From Anaerolineae bacterium (lineage in GTDB: Bacteria > Chloroflexota > Anaerolineae > Aggregatilineales > J027): 64,000 bases of DNA. Where the stretch lies: the NCBI GenBank assembly GCA_019913005.1, contig JAIOHL010000150.1, positions 1 through 64,000 on the forward strand. Direction: 5' to 3'. The notes beneath the pieces are model-generated. The model made no database searches. It was not told where the DNA came from and worked only from the letters and a program-made list of their open reading frames with translations. This document shows positions 43,378 through 51,575 of this stretch, piece after piece (positions within the stretch are counted from its first letter, which is position 1; every line of letters starts with the position of its first letter). Made by a program: the position numbers and the translations under genes.

Positions 43378-43926
43378 ATGGCAACCAACAGTCCCACATG
43401 GGAGAAAACGCCCGAACTCGCTGCAAAATTAAATTCCCGCTTTGGTCAGCGCCAAATGTATATGCTGATTGGCGGACTTGGTATCTTGGGGATCATCGCC
43501 TATCTCATCTATGGCACCCTGTTTGGCGGGGCCTATTTCAAGACGGTAGATGAATTGGTCAACGATCCTGATATGATCGGCAAGAACGTCCGTATCTCCG
43601 GTGTGGTGATTGGGGACTATCAATTCGATGCCAATACGCAGACCCTGACTTTTGTCGTCGGCAACATCCCGAACGATAACGACACCATCAAGGAACAGGG
43701 TGGTTTATCTAAGGTGCTGTACACAGCGGCTAACGACCCGAATGTCACCAAATTGACAGTCGTTTATCATGATGGGGAGATACCAGACTTGCTAAAGCAT
43801 GAGGCGCAAGCTATCCTCTCTGGAAAGTTGGGAGAAGACGGTATCTTCTACGCTGACAGCCTGCAACTTAAATGCCCAACCCGTTATGAGGATGAAGCCC
43901 CCGATCAGGTGGCAGAAAACCAGTAA
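43378..43926 (+). CDS. ccmE: Cytochrome c maturation haem chaperone CcmE, CxxxY type
   Basis: CcmE carries haem covalently from the CcmC side to the CcmF lyase. This 182-residue protein has an anchor at about 28-46 and an OB-fold domain (60-165). The covalent haem residue of classical CcmE is a histidine near the C-terminus; here the corresponding region reads CPTRY (Cys166 to Tyr170), the CxxxY variant known from some bacteria and archaea. ATG 43378 has AAGGAG 7 bases upstream; TTG 43375 would be too close. It begins the maturation gene run, 51 bases after the cytochrome gene, and a hairpin at 43978-44008 follows it. Confidence 0.88.
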   Translation: MATNSPTWEKTPELAAKLNSRFGQRQMYMLIGGLGILGIIAYLIYGTLFGGAYFKTVDELVNDPDMIGKNVRISGVVIGDYQFDANTQTLTFVVGNIPNDNDTIKEQGGLSKVLYTAANDPNVTKLTVVYHDGEIPDLLKHEAQAILSGKLGEDGIFYADSLQLKCPTRYEDEAPDQVAENQ

Positions 43927-43977
43927 TCTGTTGGATATTGCCCTCAGCACAGGGCGAAACTCTATAGAAATCAGCAG

Positions 43978-44011
43978 GGGGGCTGCAACGTAAACAATTG
44001 CTGCCCCCTTT
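43978..44011 (+). terminator. Leaky terminator or attenuator hairpin between ccmE and ccmF
   Basis: GGGGGCTGCAA (43978-43988) pairs with TTGCTGCCCCC (43998-44008) with one mismatch, followed by TTTG. A smaller GCCCT/AGGGC hairpin precedes it. The T-run is short, so it may reduce rather than stop expression of the later ccm genes. Confidence 0.4.
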
Positions 44012-44065
44012 GATATTCATACAGTTTGTTTACCGTACCGTTAACTTAGTTTGGACAAAGAAGCC

Positions 44066-46411
44066 ATGATCGCTGAACTTGGGATTGTTTCTACTTTTCT
44101 AGGGCTATTGGTCGTGATTAGCGCGACTATGCTCGCATTTTTGAGTGCTATTGGATCAAATGACCGGATGGCCTTTTGGTCGCTAATAGCCCTACTCGTT
44201 TCGCTACCGATTCAATTTGTTGTCGCGCTATTCGGATGGCTTGCGGTTTTGCCATCGCTTTTGATAATCGCCGCGACTTCAACTGTTATCCTCCTTATTT
44301 TGTTGCGCCGATACATCAGCTTTGATGAACGATTCGCCTCAAGTGCCCGCATTGCTCTAATAACGGTTTTTCCTTTACTCACCTTTGCCTGTCTGCTACT
44401 GATTTATGCCCAATGGACGGGTGATTACAGTATAGATTATGTCAACAGTGTGTCTGCCAATCTCCAGCCCGATACCCTAAAAATTACGGCACTTTGGGGC
44501 AGCCAATCCGGGTCGCTACTCTTTTACTCGTGGATGTTGAGTTTATTTAGTGCTGGTGCAGTTTGGTTCAATTGGAAACGCCAGCGTCATCTGATGCCTT
44601 GGGCAATGGTATTTCTAGGGGCGACATTGGCGTTTTTCACCATATTGAACGTTTCTTACGAAAACCCTTTTGCTCGTACATGGATGGATGAAAATGGCAA
44701 TACCCGCACGTTAGAGGTGTCTGTTTTAAAACCATCGGGCAAGGTGGTTGCCTATCCATGGAAGACTGAATTTAATGGGGAAACCTTTAATGATTTCAGT
44801 ACCTCCGACACTATCCCCCCTCAATTCGGAGGTGTTGCGTCGGCGCGGGCCACCGCCGTTTATGACGGACATGGCCTGAATCCTCTGCTGCGTCATCCCG
44901 GCATGGTCATTCATCCCCCCATGCTCTATCTTGGTTTTACCGGATTTGTGATTCCCTTCGCTTTTGCGATGGCCGCCTTGATGCTTGGGCGAATGGACTC
45001 CGATTGGATTCGGGCGGTACGGCGGTGGAGTTTGGTCGCGTGGGTCTTTTTGTCCATTGGCCTTATTTTAGGTGGACGTTGGGCCTATGACGTTTTAGGC
45101 TGGGGCGGCTATTGGGGTTGGGACCCGGTGGAAAATTCCGCGTTCCTGCCGTGGCTGACTGGGACGGCCTTTTTGCATAGCGTCATGATTCAAGAAAAGC
45201 GCGGGATGCTTAAGGGTTGGAATATGGTGATGATTATCGCCACCTACCTCTTGGTGCTGCTTGGCACCGTCGCCACCCGCACCGGCCTTTTGAGCAGTGT
45301 TCACACCTTTGCCGAAAGCCCACTGGCAATTCCGATGGGTGGTTTCCTCCTCATTACGCTGGTCGGCAGCACTGCTGCCTTCCTGTGGCGAAGTCGTCAG
45401 GGATATTTCAGAGGCGACCATGAAATCGAAGGCATTTTCAGCCGCGAAAGCATGTTCATGCTCAACAACTGGGTATTTTTTGCGCTGACCATTGTGGTCT
45501 TTTGGGGCACATGGGCCGAAAAAATCACCGACCTTGCGGTTGGAGTGGGCCTGCGCGAGGATGTTATCACGTTGGGGCCTGAATACTATCGCACCCCCAC
45601 CGCCATTTTGTTTCTCATCATCTATGTTTTGATGGGGGTCGCGCCGTTGGTGGCATGGCGGCGTGCAACGGCTGAAAAGGTAGGGGCGGCCCTGCGAATT
45701 CCAATGGCCCTCACTGCTATTTTGGTGATTGGACTAATTATCGGCGGCATCGGTGTTGGCCCGACTCTCGGTTTTGGTATTGTGGCTTTTGCGGGATTCG
45801 CTACCCTACTTGAAATTTCCAAAGGAGCACATGCCCGCCACAAGACACACGGCGAACCCTATCCGGTTGCCATCTCAAAACTGTTCGCTCGTGACCGCCG
45901 CCGCTATGGAGGATACGTCATTCATCTTGGTATCGTGGTCATCGGCATCGGAATCATTGGTAGCACGATTTTCCAAGAAGTAACCCAACAAACCATTAGC
46001 CCCGGCGATACCATCAGCCTCGGTGGGTATGACATGCGCTTGGATAATTCCTTCCTTGCCCAAGGCGAAGATGACCGTACCATGTCTATTGCCAATGTCA
46101 CCCTACTCCGAGATGGTAATGTCGTTGACCAACTCCGTCCCCGTCGTGACTTTTTCCCATCTGGTTCGCCTATGTCTATCGCGGGGGTTCACAGTAATGT
46201 GAAGGGCGATTTCTATACCTTGCTGATTTTTACCGAAAATGACCAAGTGACCTTCCGTGTCTATTGGAATCCACTGGTCAATTTTGTCTGGTGGGGGGGC
46301 GTTTTGCTCATTATCGGAACGATTATTGCGACATGGCCCGGACGTGAACCTGCCATCATTCGACAGCCACGCCGTTCATCAATCACCGCCACTGCTGCCG
46401 CAGGAGATTAA
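44066..46411 (+). CDS. ccmF: Cytochrome c haem lyase subunit CcmF
   Basis: The 781-residue polytopic membrane protein carries the WWD haem-handling motif WGGYWGWDPVENSAFLPW (about 346-363) and the conserved loops RNPLLRHPGMVIHPPML-like (LNPLLRHPGMVIHPP) and SVHTFAESPLAIP. About 14 hydrophobic helices are visible, and a periplasmic soluble region lies near 630-740. CcmF with CcmH ligates haem from CcmE to CxxCH apocytochromes. ATG 44066 is preferred to TTG 44051, which has no ribosome site. CcmH follows 5 bases after the stop. Confidence 0.95.
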   Translation: MIAELGIVSTFLGLLVVISATMLAFLSAIGSNDRMAFWSLIALLVSLPIQFVVALFGWLAVLPSLLIIAATSTVILLILLRRYISFDERFASSARIALITVFPLLTFACLLLIYAQWTGDYSIDYVNSVSANLQPDTLKITALWGSQSGSLLFYSWMLSLFSAGAVWFNWKRQRHLMPWAMVFLGATLAFFTILNVSYENPFARTWMDENGNTRTLEVSVLKPSGKVVAYPWKTEFNGETFNDFSTSDTIPPQFGGVASARATAVYDGHGLNPLLRHPGMVIHPPMLYLGFTGFVIPFAFAMAALMLGRMDSDWIRAVRRWSLVAWVFLSIGLILGGRWAYDVLGWGGYWGWDPVENSAFLPWLTGTAFLHSVMIQEKRGMLKGWNMVMIIATYLLVLLGTVATRTGLLSSVHTFAESPLAIPMGGFLLITLVGSTAAFLWRSRQGYFRGDHEIEGIFSRESMFMLNNWVFFALTIVVFWGTWAEKITDLAVGVGLREDVITLGPEYYRTPTAILFLIIYVLMGVAPLVAWRRATAEKVGAALRIPMALTAILVIGLIIGGIGVGPTLGFGIVAFAGFATLLEISKGAHARHKTHGEPYPVAISKLFARDRRRYGGYVIHLGIVVIGIGIIGSTIFQEVTQQTISPGDTISLGGYDMRLDNSFLAQGEDDRTMSIANVTLLRDGNVVDQLRPRRDFFPSGSPMSIAGVHSNVKGDFYTLLIFTENDQVTFRVYWNPLVNFVWWGGVLLIIGTIIATWPGREPAIIRQPRRSSITATAAAGD

Positions 46412-46416
46412 GGATT

Positions 46417-46956
46417 ATGAAGGTGTTCACACGAGTTTTGAGTCTTGTTGGAATCTTGATTTTTGTCGGTATGATGGCGTCCAGCCAACCCGTGTCCGCG
46501 CAAGGGGGGGACAAATACCCTCCCGGTGTGACCGCCGATGATGTGTATAAAGTCGCCTCACAAATTTATTGTGATGTGTGTCAGGGCGTATCGGTGGCCT
46601 ATTGCCCCAGTACCCAATGCCAAGCATGGCGGGAAGAAATCGCCGACCTCTTGGCACAGGGCAAGACCGAGGACGAAATTAAGCAGCATTTTGCGGATCG
46701 CTATGGTGAAAAAGTCACGGGTGTCCCTGTGAGTGACGCTAATCGCCGCCTGACCTATGCTATACCAATTACCCTAGCGGTAGTCGCGGGATTGATCGTG
46801 AGTTTCCAAGTTTATCAATGGCGCCGCCGCGAAACCCGTGCCCTCCAAGTCGCTCGTGCGGCTAACCTCAATGAGAACTATGACCGACCCGTACCCGATA
46901 ATGTTGATCCGGCTTACCTCGAACGTTTGATGAAACTATTGGAAGGGAATCAATGA
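46417..46956 (+). CDS. ccmH: Cytochrome c maturation thiol-redox protein CcmH
   Basis: The 179-residue membrane-anchored protein has a signal peptide (about 1-29), the CcmH redox pair YCDVCQG (Cys52, Cys55), an extra Cys63/Cys68 in AYCPSTQC, the TEDEIKQHFADRYGEKV helix, and a TM helix at about 113-135. The canonical LRCxxC reads IYCDVC here. CcmH holds apocytochrome CxxCH thiols for ligation by CcmF. It overlaps ccmG by 4 bases. Confidence 0.92.
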   Translation: MKVFTRVLSLVGILIFVGMMASSQPVSAQGGDKYPPGVTADDVYKVASQIYCDVCQGVSVAYCPSTQCQAWREEIADLLAQGKTEDEIKQHFADRYGEKVTGVPVSDANRRLTYAIPITLAVVAGLIVSFQVYQWRRRETRALQVARAANLNENYDRPVPDNVDPAYLERLMKLLEGNQ

Positions 46957-47582
46957 CCGAAGTTACGCAAAATCAACCGATCTCTGACCCCTATGGCGAT
47001 CAAGAGGTGCTGGATGCCTATGCGGATACCACCGCAGGTAAAGCGCCACCTAGCAAAAACCGTATGATGACGCCGTTTGCCCTTGTGGTAGTGGTGGCCG
47101 TCCTATTGATTTCTGCAATGGTGGTACGGGGTATCTATAAGAACGAACAAGGGCCAGTGAGTGATGGCCCAGCCCCGGATTTTTCCCTCAAAACCTATGA
47201 TGGGCAAAACATCCGCTTATCTGATTATAAAGGCGAAAATGTGGTGGTCATCAATTTCTGGCAAACCAACTGTCCGCCCTGTCATGAAGAAGCCCCCATG
47301 CTGGTTAATGTCTATAACGACTACAAAGCACAAGGGGTAGTTTTTATTGGGGTCAATGCCAAAGACCCGGATAAACTCGCGCTGGATTATATTGCTCAGT
47401 ATGACATTACCTATCTAAACGGCTTGGATGTTGGTGACAAGATTCAGGAAATGTATCGAACCGATGGCTACCCCGAAACCATTGTGGTCAGCCGCGATGG
47501 GGAGGTTTTGGAACATTATATCGGGCAGCCCAATGAAATCGCGTTTCGCCGCCTACTCGATCAGGCACTGGAGCAGTCATGA
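46953..47582 (+). CDS. ccmG: Thioredoxin-like cytochrome c maturation protein CcmG/ResA type
   Basis: The 209-residue protein has an N-terminal cytoplasmic tail of about 40 residues, an anchor at 41-61 and a TlpA/ResA-type thioredoxin domain with CPPC at 107-110, preceded by VVINFWQTN. The domain keeps the cisPro region GYPETIVVS. It reduces the disulfide of CcmH or apocytochromes on the outer face. It overlaps ccmH and the next gene by 4 bases each, so translation is coupled. Confidence 0.92.
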   Translation: MTEVTQNQPISDPYGDQEVLDAYADTTAGKAPPSKNRMMTPFALVVVVAVLLISAMVVRGIYKNEQGPVSDGPAPDFSLKTYDGQNIRLSDYKGENVVVINFWQTNCPPCHEEAPMLVNVYNDYKAQGVVFIGVNAKDPDKLALDYIAQYDITYLNGLDVGDKIQEMYRTDGYPETIVVSRDGEVLEHYIGQPNEIAFRRLLDQALEQS

Positions 47583-47989
47583 CCGCTGGAGCTATCGTAT
47601 TTGGGATTTTTGCGCTCGGACTCATCGCGTTTTTTGTGCTGCGTCCCATTGTTCTTACTGAGAAAACGACCAAGCGCGTGGTTACTGCGACTGAACTGAA
47701 TGCCGAAGAATCTGCCATTCAACTGCGAACACGCCTTGAAGGATTACTTATCAGCATTCGTGACCTCGATTTTGACTATGATACGGGCAAGGTCTCGAAT
47801 CTGGTCTATGCCGAGCAACGCAAATTACTGATTGGTCGTGCCATTAGCACCCTGATTCAACTGGACCAAGCTGAAGCCCATCTGGTTGAGGTAGACGACG
47901 AAATCGAAAAAGCTGTCTCGCAGTATCGGACAGTAGGGTCTGAAAAAGTGGGTTCAAAGCAGAAACAGGCCAAAAGGGTATCCGTCTAA
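47579..47989 (+). CDS. CcmI-like small membrane protein
   Basis: The 136-residue product has an N-terminal TM helix (about 4-23) and a coiled-coil domain (about 45-115) with the phrase LLISIRDLDFDYDTGKVSNLVY, which matches the start of CcmI/CycH cytoplasmic loops. The large periplasmic TPR part of full CcmI is missing. CcmI works in apocytochrome delivery to CcmF/H. It shares one base with the next gene (TAATG). Confidence 0.78.
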   Translation: MTAGAIVFGIFALGLIAFFVLRPIVLTEKTTKRVVTATELNAEESAIQLRTRLEGLLISIRDLDFDYDTGKVSNLVYAEQRKLLIGRAISTLIQLDQAEAHLVEVDDEIEKAVSQYRTVGSEKVGSKQKQAKRVSV

Positions 47990-49098
47990 TGTCGCGTTGC
48001 CTAGTGGCTTGCTGTTTACTTGTCGTAGGGGTGTTGCTGATGGGGTCTACCGTTCTGGCGGTGGCCCAAGACACCCTCACTATACAAGGCCAACTTATGG
48101 TAGGCAGCCTTGATGGATCGCCGATTCTATCAGGGCTATCGGTGGACTTGCAAATGGTCAGTGTGCGGGATGGATTGTTACAAACGCAGTCTATCCCCAC
48201 CAATGCGGATGGTACCTTCGCGTTTGTCAATGTTCCACGTTTTGGCCCGGAGATTTTTTATACCGTCTCGGCTGTGTATGCTGGTCTGCGCCAATCCACC
48301 CCGCCTTTTTCAGCCAATGATGTGGATGAACAGGGCACAATTGAACTGCGCCTGTATGAAACTACTGACCAGTTGAGCAAGCTGGAAATTGCCCAAGCGA
48401 CCACCCAAATTGACTTCACTGATTTACAGCAGGTGGGTCTTAAGATTTTGCTCGAATTGCAGGTTTTTAACCTCGGTGACCGTATCCCGTATTTTGCTAA
48501 TGAAGTAGACCCCACTCGTTTGGTCACATTTCATTTTGAACTCCCTGTCGGTGCCTATAACATTGCACCAGAGGGAGCGTCGGGGGCGCAGCGCTTCATT
48601 ATTCAAGAAGGGGTCATCCCGGTCATTTACGATACCCAGCCGATTTTTCCCGGTTGGCCCACACCCCATGTCATCCGCCTGTCCTATTTTTTACCCTATG
48701 AAGGCAGCGCGATCATTGACCAAATATTCCCCGTCCCCGTCCGTAATTTCTCGGTGTGGGTTCCCGAAAATGAAATTCGGGTCACAGGGGATTTATTTGA
48801 ACGTGCCGATGATCAACAGCCTGAAGGCAGCCGATTGACCTATCATGTCTATCAACAAAAATCGCCTTTGCCCGCCAATGAGAATCTGAAATTTACAGTG
48901 GAGGGTGTTCCAGAAGGGGCCACTACTGCCAAATCGGATGAGGATGAGCAGGGAGGGTCGGCTCTCGTGGCCTTGTTGGTGGTTCTCAGCAGTTTGATAA
49001 TCGGTGGCGCGGTTGGCTATTGGCTTTGGGTATCTCGGCGCAAATCAACACTGGCCCTGATGGATGATCTTTCGCAAGACGATAAGGGCACATCATGA
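47989..49098 (+). CDS. Uncharacterised membrane-anchored beta-domain protein inside the ccm operon
   Basis: The 369-residue protein has a signal peptide (about 1-26), a carboxypeptidase-regulatory-like beta domain (about 30-115: QGQLMVGSLDG, TNADGTFAFVNVP, YTVSAVYAGL), then a second all-beta part of about 200 residues (REHPYFANEVDP-like LGDRIPYFANEVDP, TFHFELPVGAYNI, VIRLSYFLPYEG), a Gly/Asp/Glu-rich linker and a C-terminal TM helix (about 323-345) with a basic cytoplasmic tail. It has no CxxCH or CxxC. One-base and 4-base overlaps with its neighbours tie it tightly to cytochrome c maturation. I do not know a named family for it. Confidence 0.8.
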   Translation: MSRCLVACCLLVVGVLLMGSTVLAVAQDTLTIQGQLMVGSLDGSPILSGLSVDLQMVSVRDGLLQTQSIPTNADGTFAFVNVPRFGPEIFYTVSAVYAGLRQSTPPFSANDVDEQGTIELRLYETTDQLSKLEIAQATTQIDFTDLQQVGLKILLELQVFNLGDRIPYFANEVDPTRLVTFHFELPVGAYNIAPEGASGAQRFIIQEGVIPVIYDTQPIFPGWPTPHVIRLSYFLPYEGSAIIDQIFPVPVRNFSVWVPENEIRVTGDLFERADDQQPEGSRLTYHVYQQKSPLPANENLKFTVEGVPEGATTAKSDEDEQGGSALVALLVVLSSLIIGGAVGYWLWVSRRKSTLALMDDLSQDDKGTS

Positions 49099-49820
49099 TC
49101 GAGGTTGAAAATCTGGTCAAAACCTTTGGGTATTTCCCGGTGCTGCGCGGCGTAGATTTGAAGGTCGAACGTGGTCAGTTTTTGGCCTTTTTGGGGCCAA
49201 ATGGCTCTGGCAAAACCACCATGCTGCGGATTTTACAGGGACTTGCCAAACCGACTTCGGGTCGTGTACTGATCGGGGGGTGGGAAATCCCTAAAGAGAC
49301 GTTTGCCGTGCGTCAACAGCTAGGCGTCGTCAGCCATTTGCCGCTGTTATATGATTCTCTGACCGCCGAAGAAAATCTGCTGTTTTTTGCTCGCCTCTAT
49401 GATGTGCCTGCCGCTGAACGGGGAGATCGGGTTCACACGATGCTCCAACAAGTCGGCTTGGATAAACGGGCCAAAAGCGTGGTACAGACTTTTTCGCGTG
49501 GCATGGTGCAGCGACTGGCAATTGCCCGTGCCCTGCTGCATGACCCGGCGATTTTGCTGCTGGACGAACCCTATACGGGCTTGGATGTGGATGCCGCCGC
49601 CCTGCTCGATCACTTGTTGACCGAAGTGGCTGGCGTCAAGGACGGAATTCGCACCGTCATTATGACCACCCACGATTTAGGCCGCGCCTATCAACACGCG
49701 ACCCATGTTGCGATTCTGAGTCGCGGTAAAATCGGCTATTATGGCCCAACGAGCGCTATGACCACCGATGAACTGCCCCGCATCTATGCTGAAACTGTTG
49801 GGATGGTCACAACCGCATGA
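49095..49820 (+). CDS. ccmA: Haem/cytochrome c maturation ABC transporter ATPase CcmA
   Basis: The 241-residue ATPase has Walker A GPNGSGKTT (34-42), the Q-loop, ABC signature FSRGMVQRL, Walker B ILLLDEPYTGLD and an H-loop TTHD. Signature SRGM is as in CcmA. It powers release of holo-CcmE from CcmC. The stop overlaps ccmB by 4 bases. Confidence 0.9.
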   Translation: MIEVENLVKTFGYFPVLRGVDLKVERGQFLAFLGPNGSGKTTMLRILQGLAKPTSGRVLIGGWEIPKETFAVRQQLGVVSHLPLLYDSLTAEENLLFFARLYDVPAAERGDRVHTMLQQVGLDKRAKSVVQTFSRGMVQRLAIARALLHDPAILLLDEPYTGLDVDAAALLDHLLTEVAGVKDGIRTVIMTTHDLGRAYQHATHVAILSRGKIGYYGPTSAMTTDELPRIYAETVGMVTTA

Positions 49821-50554
49821 GTGTAACGACGACAACCCCCGAAACCACTTCTACCACCCAGCCGAAAAAGCGGCGTCTGCGCACACCCTATTTTCAAGTG
49901 GTGGCGTCGCTGGCATGGAAAGATTTACGGGCCGAGGCACGCGGACGTGAAATGGTCAACGCTATGCTATTGTTCTCGATTATGGCAGTGTTGATTTTTT
50001 CGTTCGCGTTGGAACTTGATCGCCAAGCCCAAGAAGCCACTGTTGGCGGGGTGCTGTGGGTGACAATCGCCTTTGCGGGCACATTGGGTCTAGGACGCTC
50101 ATTAGCCGCCGAAAAAGATAAAGGCAGCCTAGATGCCCTGTTGTTAGCGCCCGTTGAACGTAGCGCCCTTTTTTATGGCAAGATGATTGGTAATTTTCTG
50201 TTTACGCTCGCCGTTGGGTTTTTGCTGGTGTTTTTGCTGACCGTGCTGTTTAACGTCAATTTATTTCGGCCTGTGTTGTGGCTGATTATTGTATTGGGGT
50301 GTTTGGGCTTTGCAACTACCGGCACTTTGGTCGCCAGTATGAGTGTCCATGCCCGTGCGCGTGAAATGCTGCTGCCGATTCTGCTGCTCCCCGTCATCCT
50401 CCCTATCATCATCTCGGCGACTCGTGCCAGCACTGCCTTGCTAACCGAACTCAAAACCGAGGATTGGTTACCTTGGATACAACTGCTGGGTGTGGTAGAT
50501 TTTGTTTTTTTGTTAGCAGGTTTCTTCTTGTTCGATTTCATCGTAGAGGAATAG
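49817..50554 (+). CDS. ccmB: Cytochrome c maturation membrane protein CcmB
   Basis: The 245-residue protein has six hydrophobic helices after a basic N-terminus of about 30 residues. WKDLRAEARGREMVNAMLLFS and the internal LAAEKDKGSLDALLLAP are CcmB family signatures. It forms the membrane part of the CcmAB transporter-like complex. It lies between ccmA (4-base overlap) and ccmC (3-base gap). Confidence 0.92.
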   Translation: MSVTTTTPETTSTTQPKKRRLRTPYFQVVASLAWKDLRAEARGREMVNAMLLFSIMAVLIFSFALELDRQAQEATVGGVLWVTIAFAGTLGLGRSLAAEKDKGSLDALLLAPVERSALFYGKMIGNFLFTLAVGFLLVFLLTVLFNVNLFRPVLWLIIVLGCLGFATTGTLVASMSVHARAREMLLPILLLPVILPIIISATRASTALLTELKTEDWLPWIQLLGVVDFVFLLAGFFLFDFIVEE

Positions 50555-50557
50555 GAT

Positions 50558-51280
50558 ATGCAATATAGTGAATCTCGAACTCGTAATTTGCGCTGGCTCA
50601 CCTATGCCAGCATTGGCTTGTTCATCATCTCGTTTTGGATGATTTTCTCCTACGTCGGGCCAGAGCGGACGCAGGGTGAAGTCCAGCGTATTTTTTATAC
50701 CCATCTCGGTGCGTTTTTTGCCTCATTTGTATTGTTTGTGGTGGCCTTGATTGCGGGTATCCAATATCTTCGCACCCGTCACGAAAAATGGGATGATCTT
50801 GGGCTTTCCGCAATCGAGCTTGGGCTTATATTTTCCCTAATCAATATCGTCACCGGAGCTATTTGGGCACGACCCATCTGGAATACATGGTGGACGTGGG
50901 ATCCGCGTCTGACTACTGTAGCGATTATGTGGTTAGCCTATGCTGCTTATTTGATGCTCCGCGCAGGCATTGAAGACCCCAACCGTCGCCGTCGTTTTGC
51001 GGCAGTCTATTCTATTTTGGCGTTTTCTAGCGTGTTTTTGACGATCATCATCATTCGGGTGCGTCCCGATACCATTCATCCGGTGGTAGCTGGCCCGACT
51101 TCTACGAGTGAGGGTATTGAGGGCGACTTCGCCATGTCAGACCGGATTACGACCACCCTCTTGTTCACGATTTTCACCTATGTGGTGATTAGCATTACTC
51201 TGCTGTGGCATCGCATCCGCTTGGAAAATCGTACCAAGCTCATTCAAGCTCGTAAGATGAAGCTCCTGTTGAACGCTTAA
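50558..51280 (+). CDS. ccmC: Haem delivery protein CcmC
   Basis: The 240-residue six-helix membrane protein carries the WWD motif in WNTWWTWDPRLTT (108-120) and flanking histidines (His49 and the HPVVAG loop after it). It loads haem onto CcmE. The genome thus has the whole A, B, C, E, F, G, H set with I- and D-like parts. CcmC is followed by the ccmD-like gene after 11 bases with an AAGGAG ribosome site. Confidence 0.93.
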   Translation: MQYSESRTRNLRWLTYASIGLFIISFWMIFSYVGPERTQGEVQRIFYTHLGAFFASFVLFVVALIAGIQYLRTRHEKWDDLGLSAIELGLIFSLINIVTGAIWARPIWNTWWTWDPRLTTVAIMWLAYAAYLMLRAGIEDPNRRRRFAAVYSILAFSSVFLTIIIIRVRPDTIHPVVAGPTSTSEGIEGDFAMSDRITTTLLFTIFTYVVISITLLWHRIRLENRTKLIQARKMKLLLNA

Positions 51281-51291
51281 GGAGAGCAACC

Positions 51292-51504
51292 ATGCCCGAT
51301 ACACTTGATTACATGATTCTAGGCTATATTGTCGCGTTTACACTGTTGGGGTTACTGATTGGCAGCATTGTGTGGCGTTATCGTTCTTGTGCCAAAACAG
51401 AGGCTTTGTTAGATCAATTAGAAGCATCCGAACAAACCTCGGCGGCATCAACATCCTCTTCGCCCGCATCCTCAACTGCGACCAACGCTGTACCATCCCG
51501 CTAA
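51292..51504 (+). CDS. ccmD: CcmD-like small membrane protein
   Basis: Only 70 residues: one TM helix (about 7-28), a basic cytoplasmic RYRS stretch, then a Ser/Ala/Thr-rich tail. Size, topology and position after ccmC match CcmD, which stabilises the CcmABC-CcmE complex; sequence conservation in CcmD is low, so the call rests largely on context. A terminator follows. Confidence 0.7.
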   Translation: MPDTLDYMILGYIVAFTLLGLLIGSIVWRYRSCAKTEALLDQLEASEQTSAASTSSSPASSTATNAVPSR

Positions 51505-51511
51505 AGGAATA

Positions 51512-51544
51512 AAAAAGGCTCATCCAGTTGCGGTGAGCCTTTTT
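51512..51544. terminator. Bidirectional terminator after the ccm operon
   Basis: AAAAAGGCTCA (51512-51522) pairs with TGAGCCTTTTT (51534-51544) with an 11-base loop. A- and T-runs flank both sides, so it can serve the rightward ccm operon and the leftward GAF gene. Confidence 0.8.
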
Positions 51545-51575
51545 GTACGCCAGTCTTTTTGACTGTATAGCCGGG

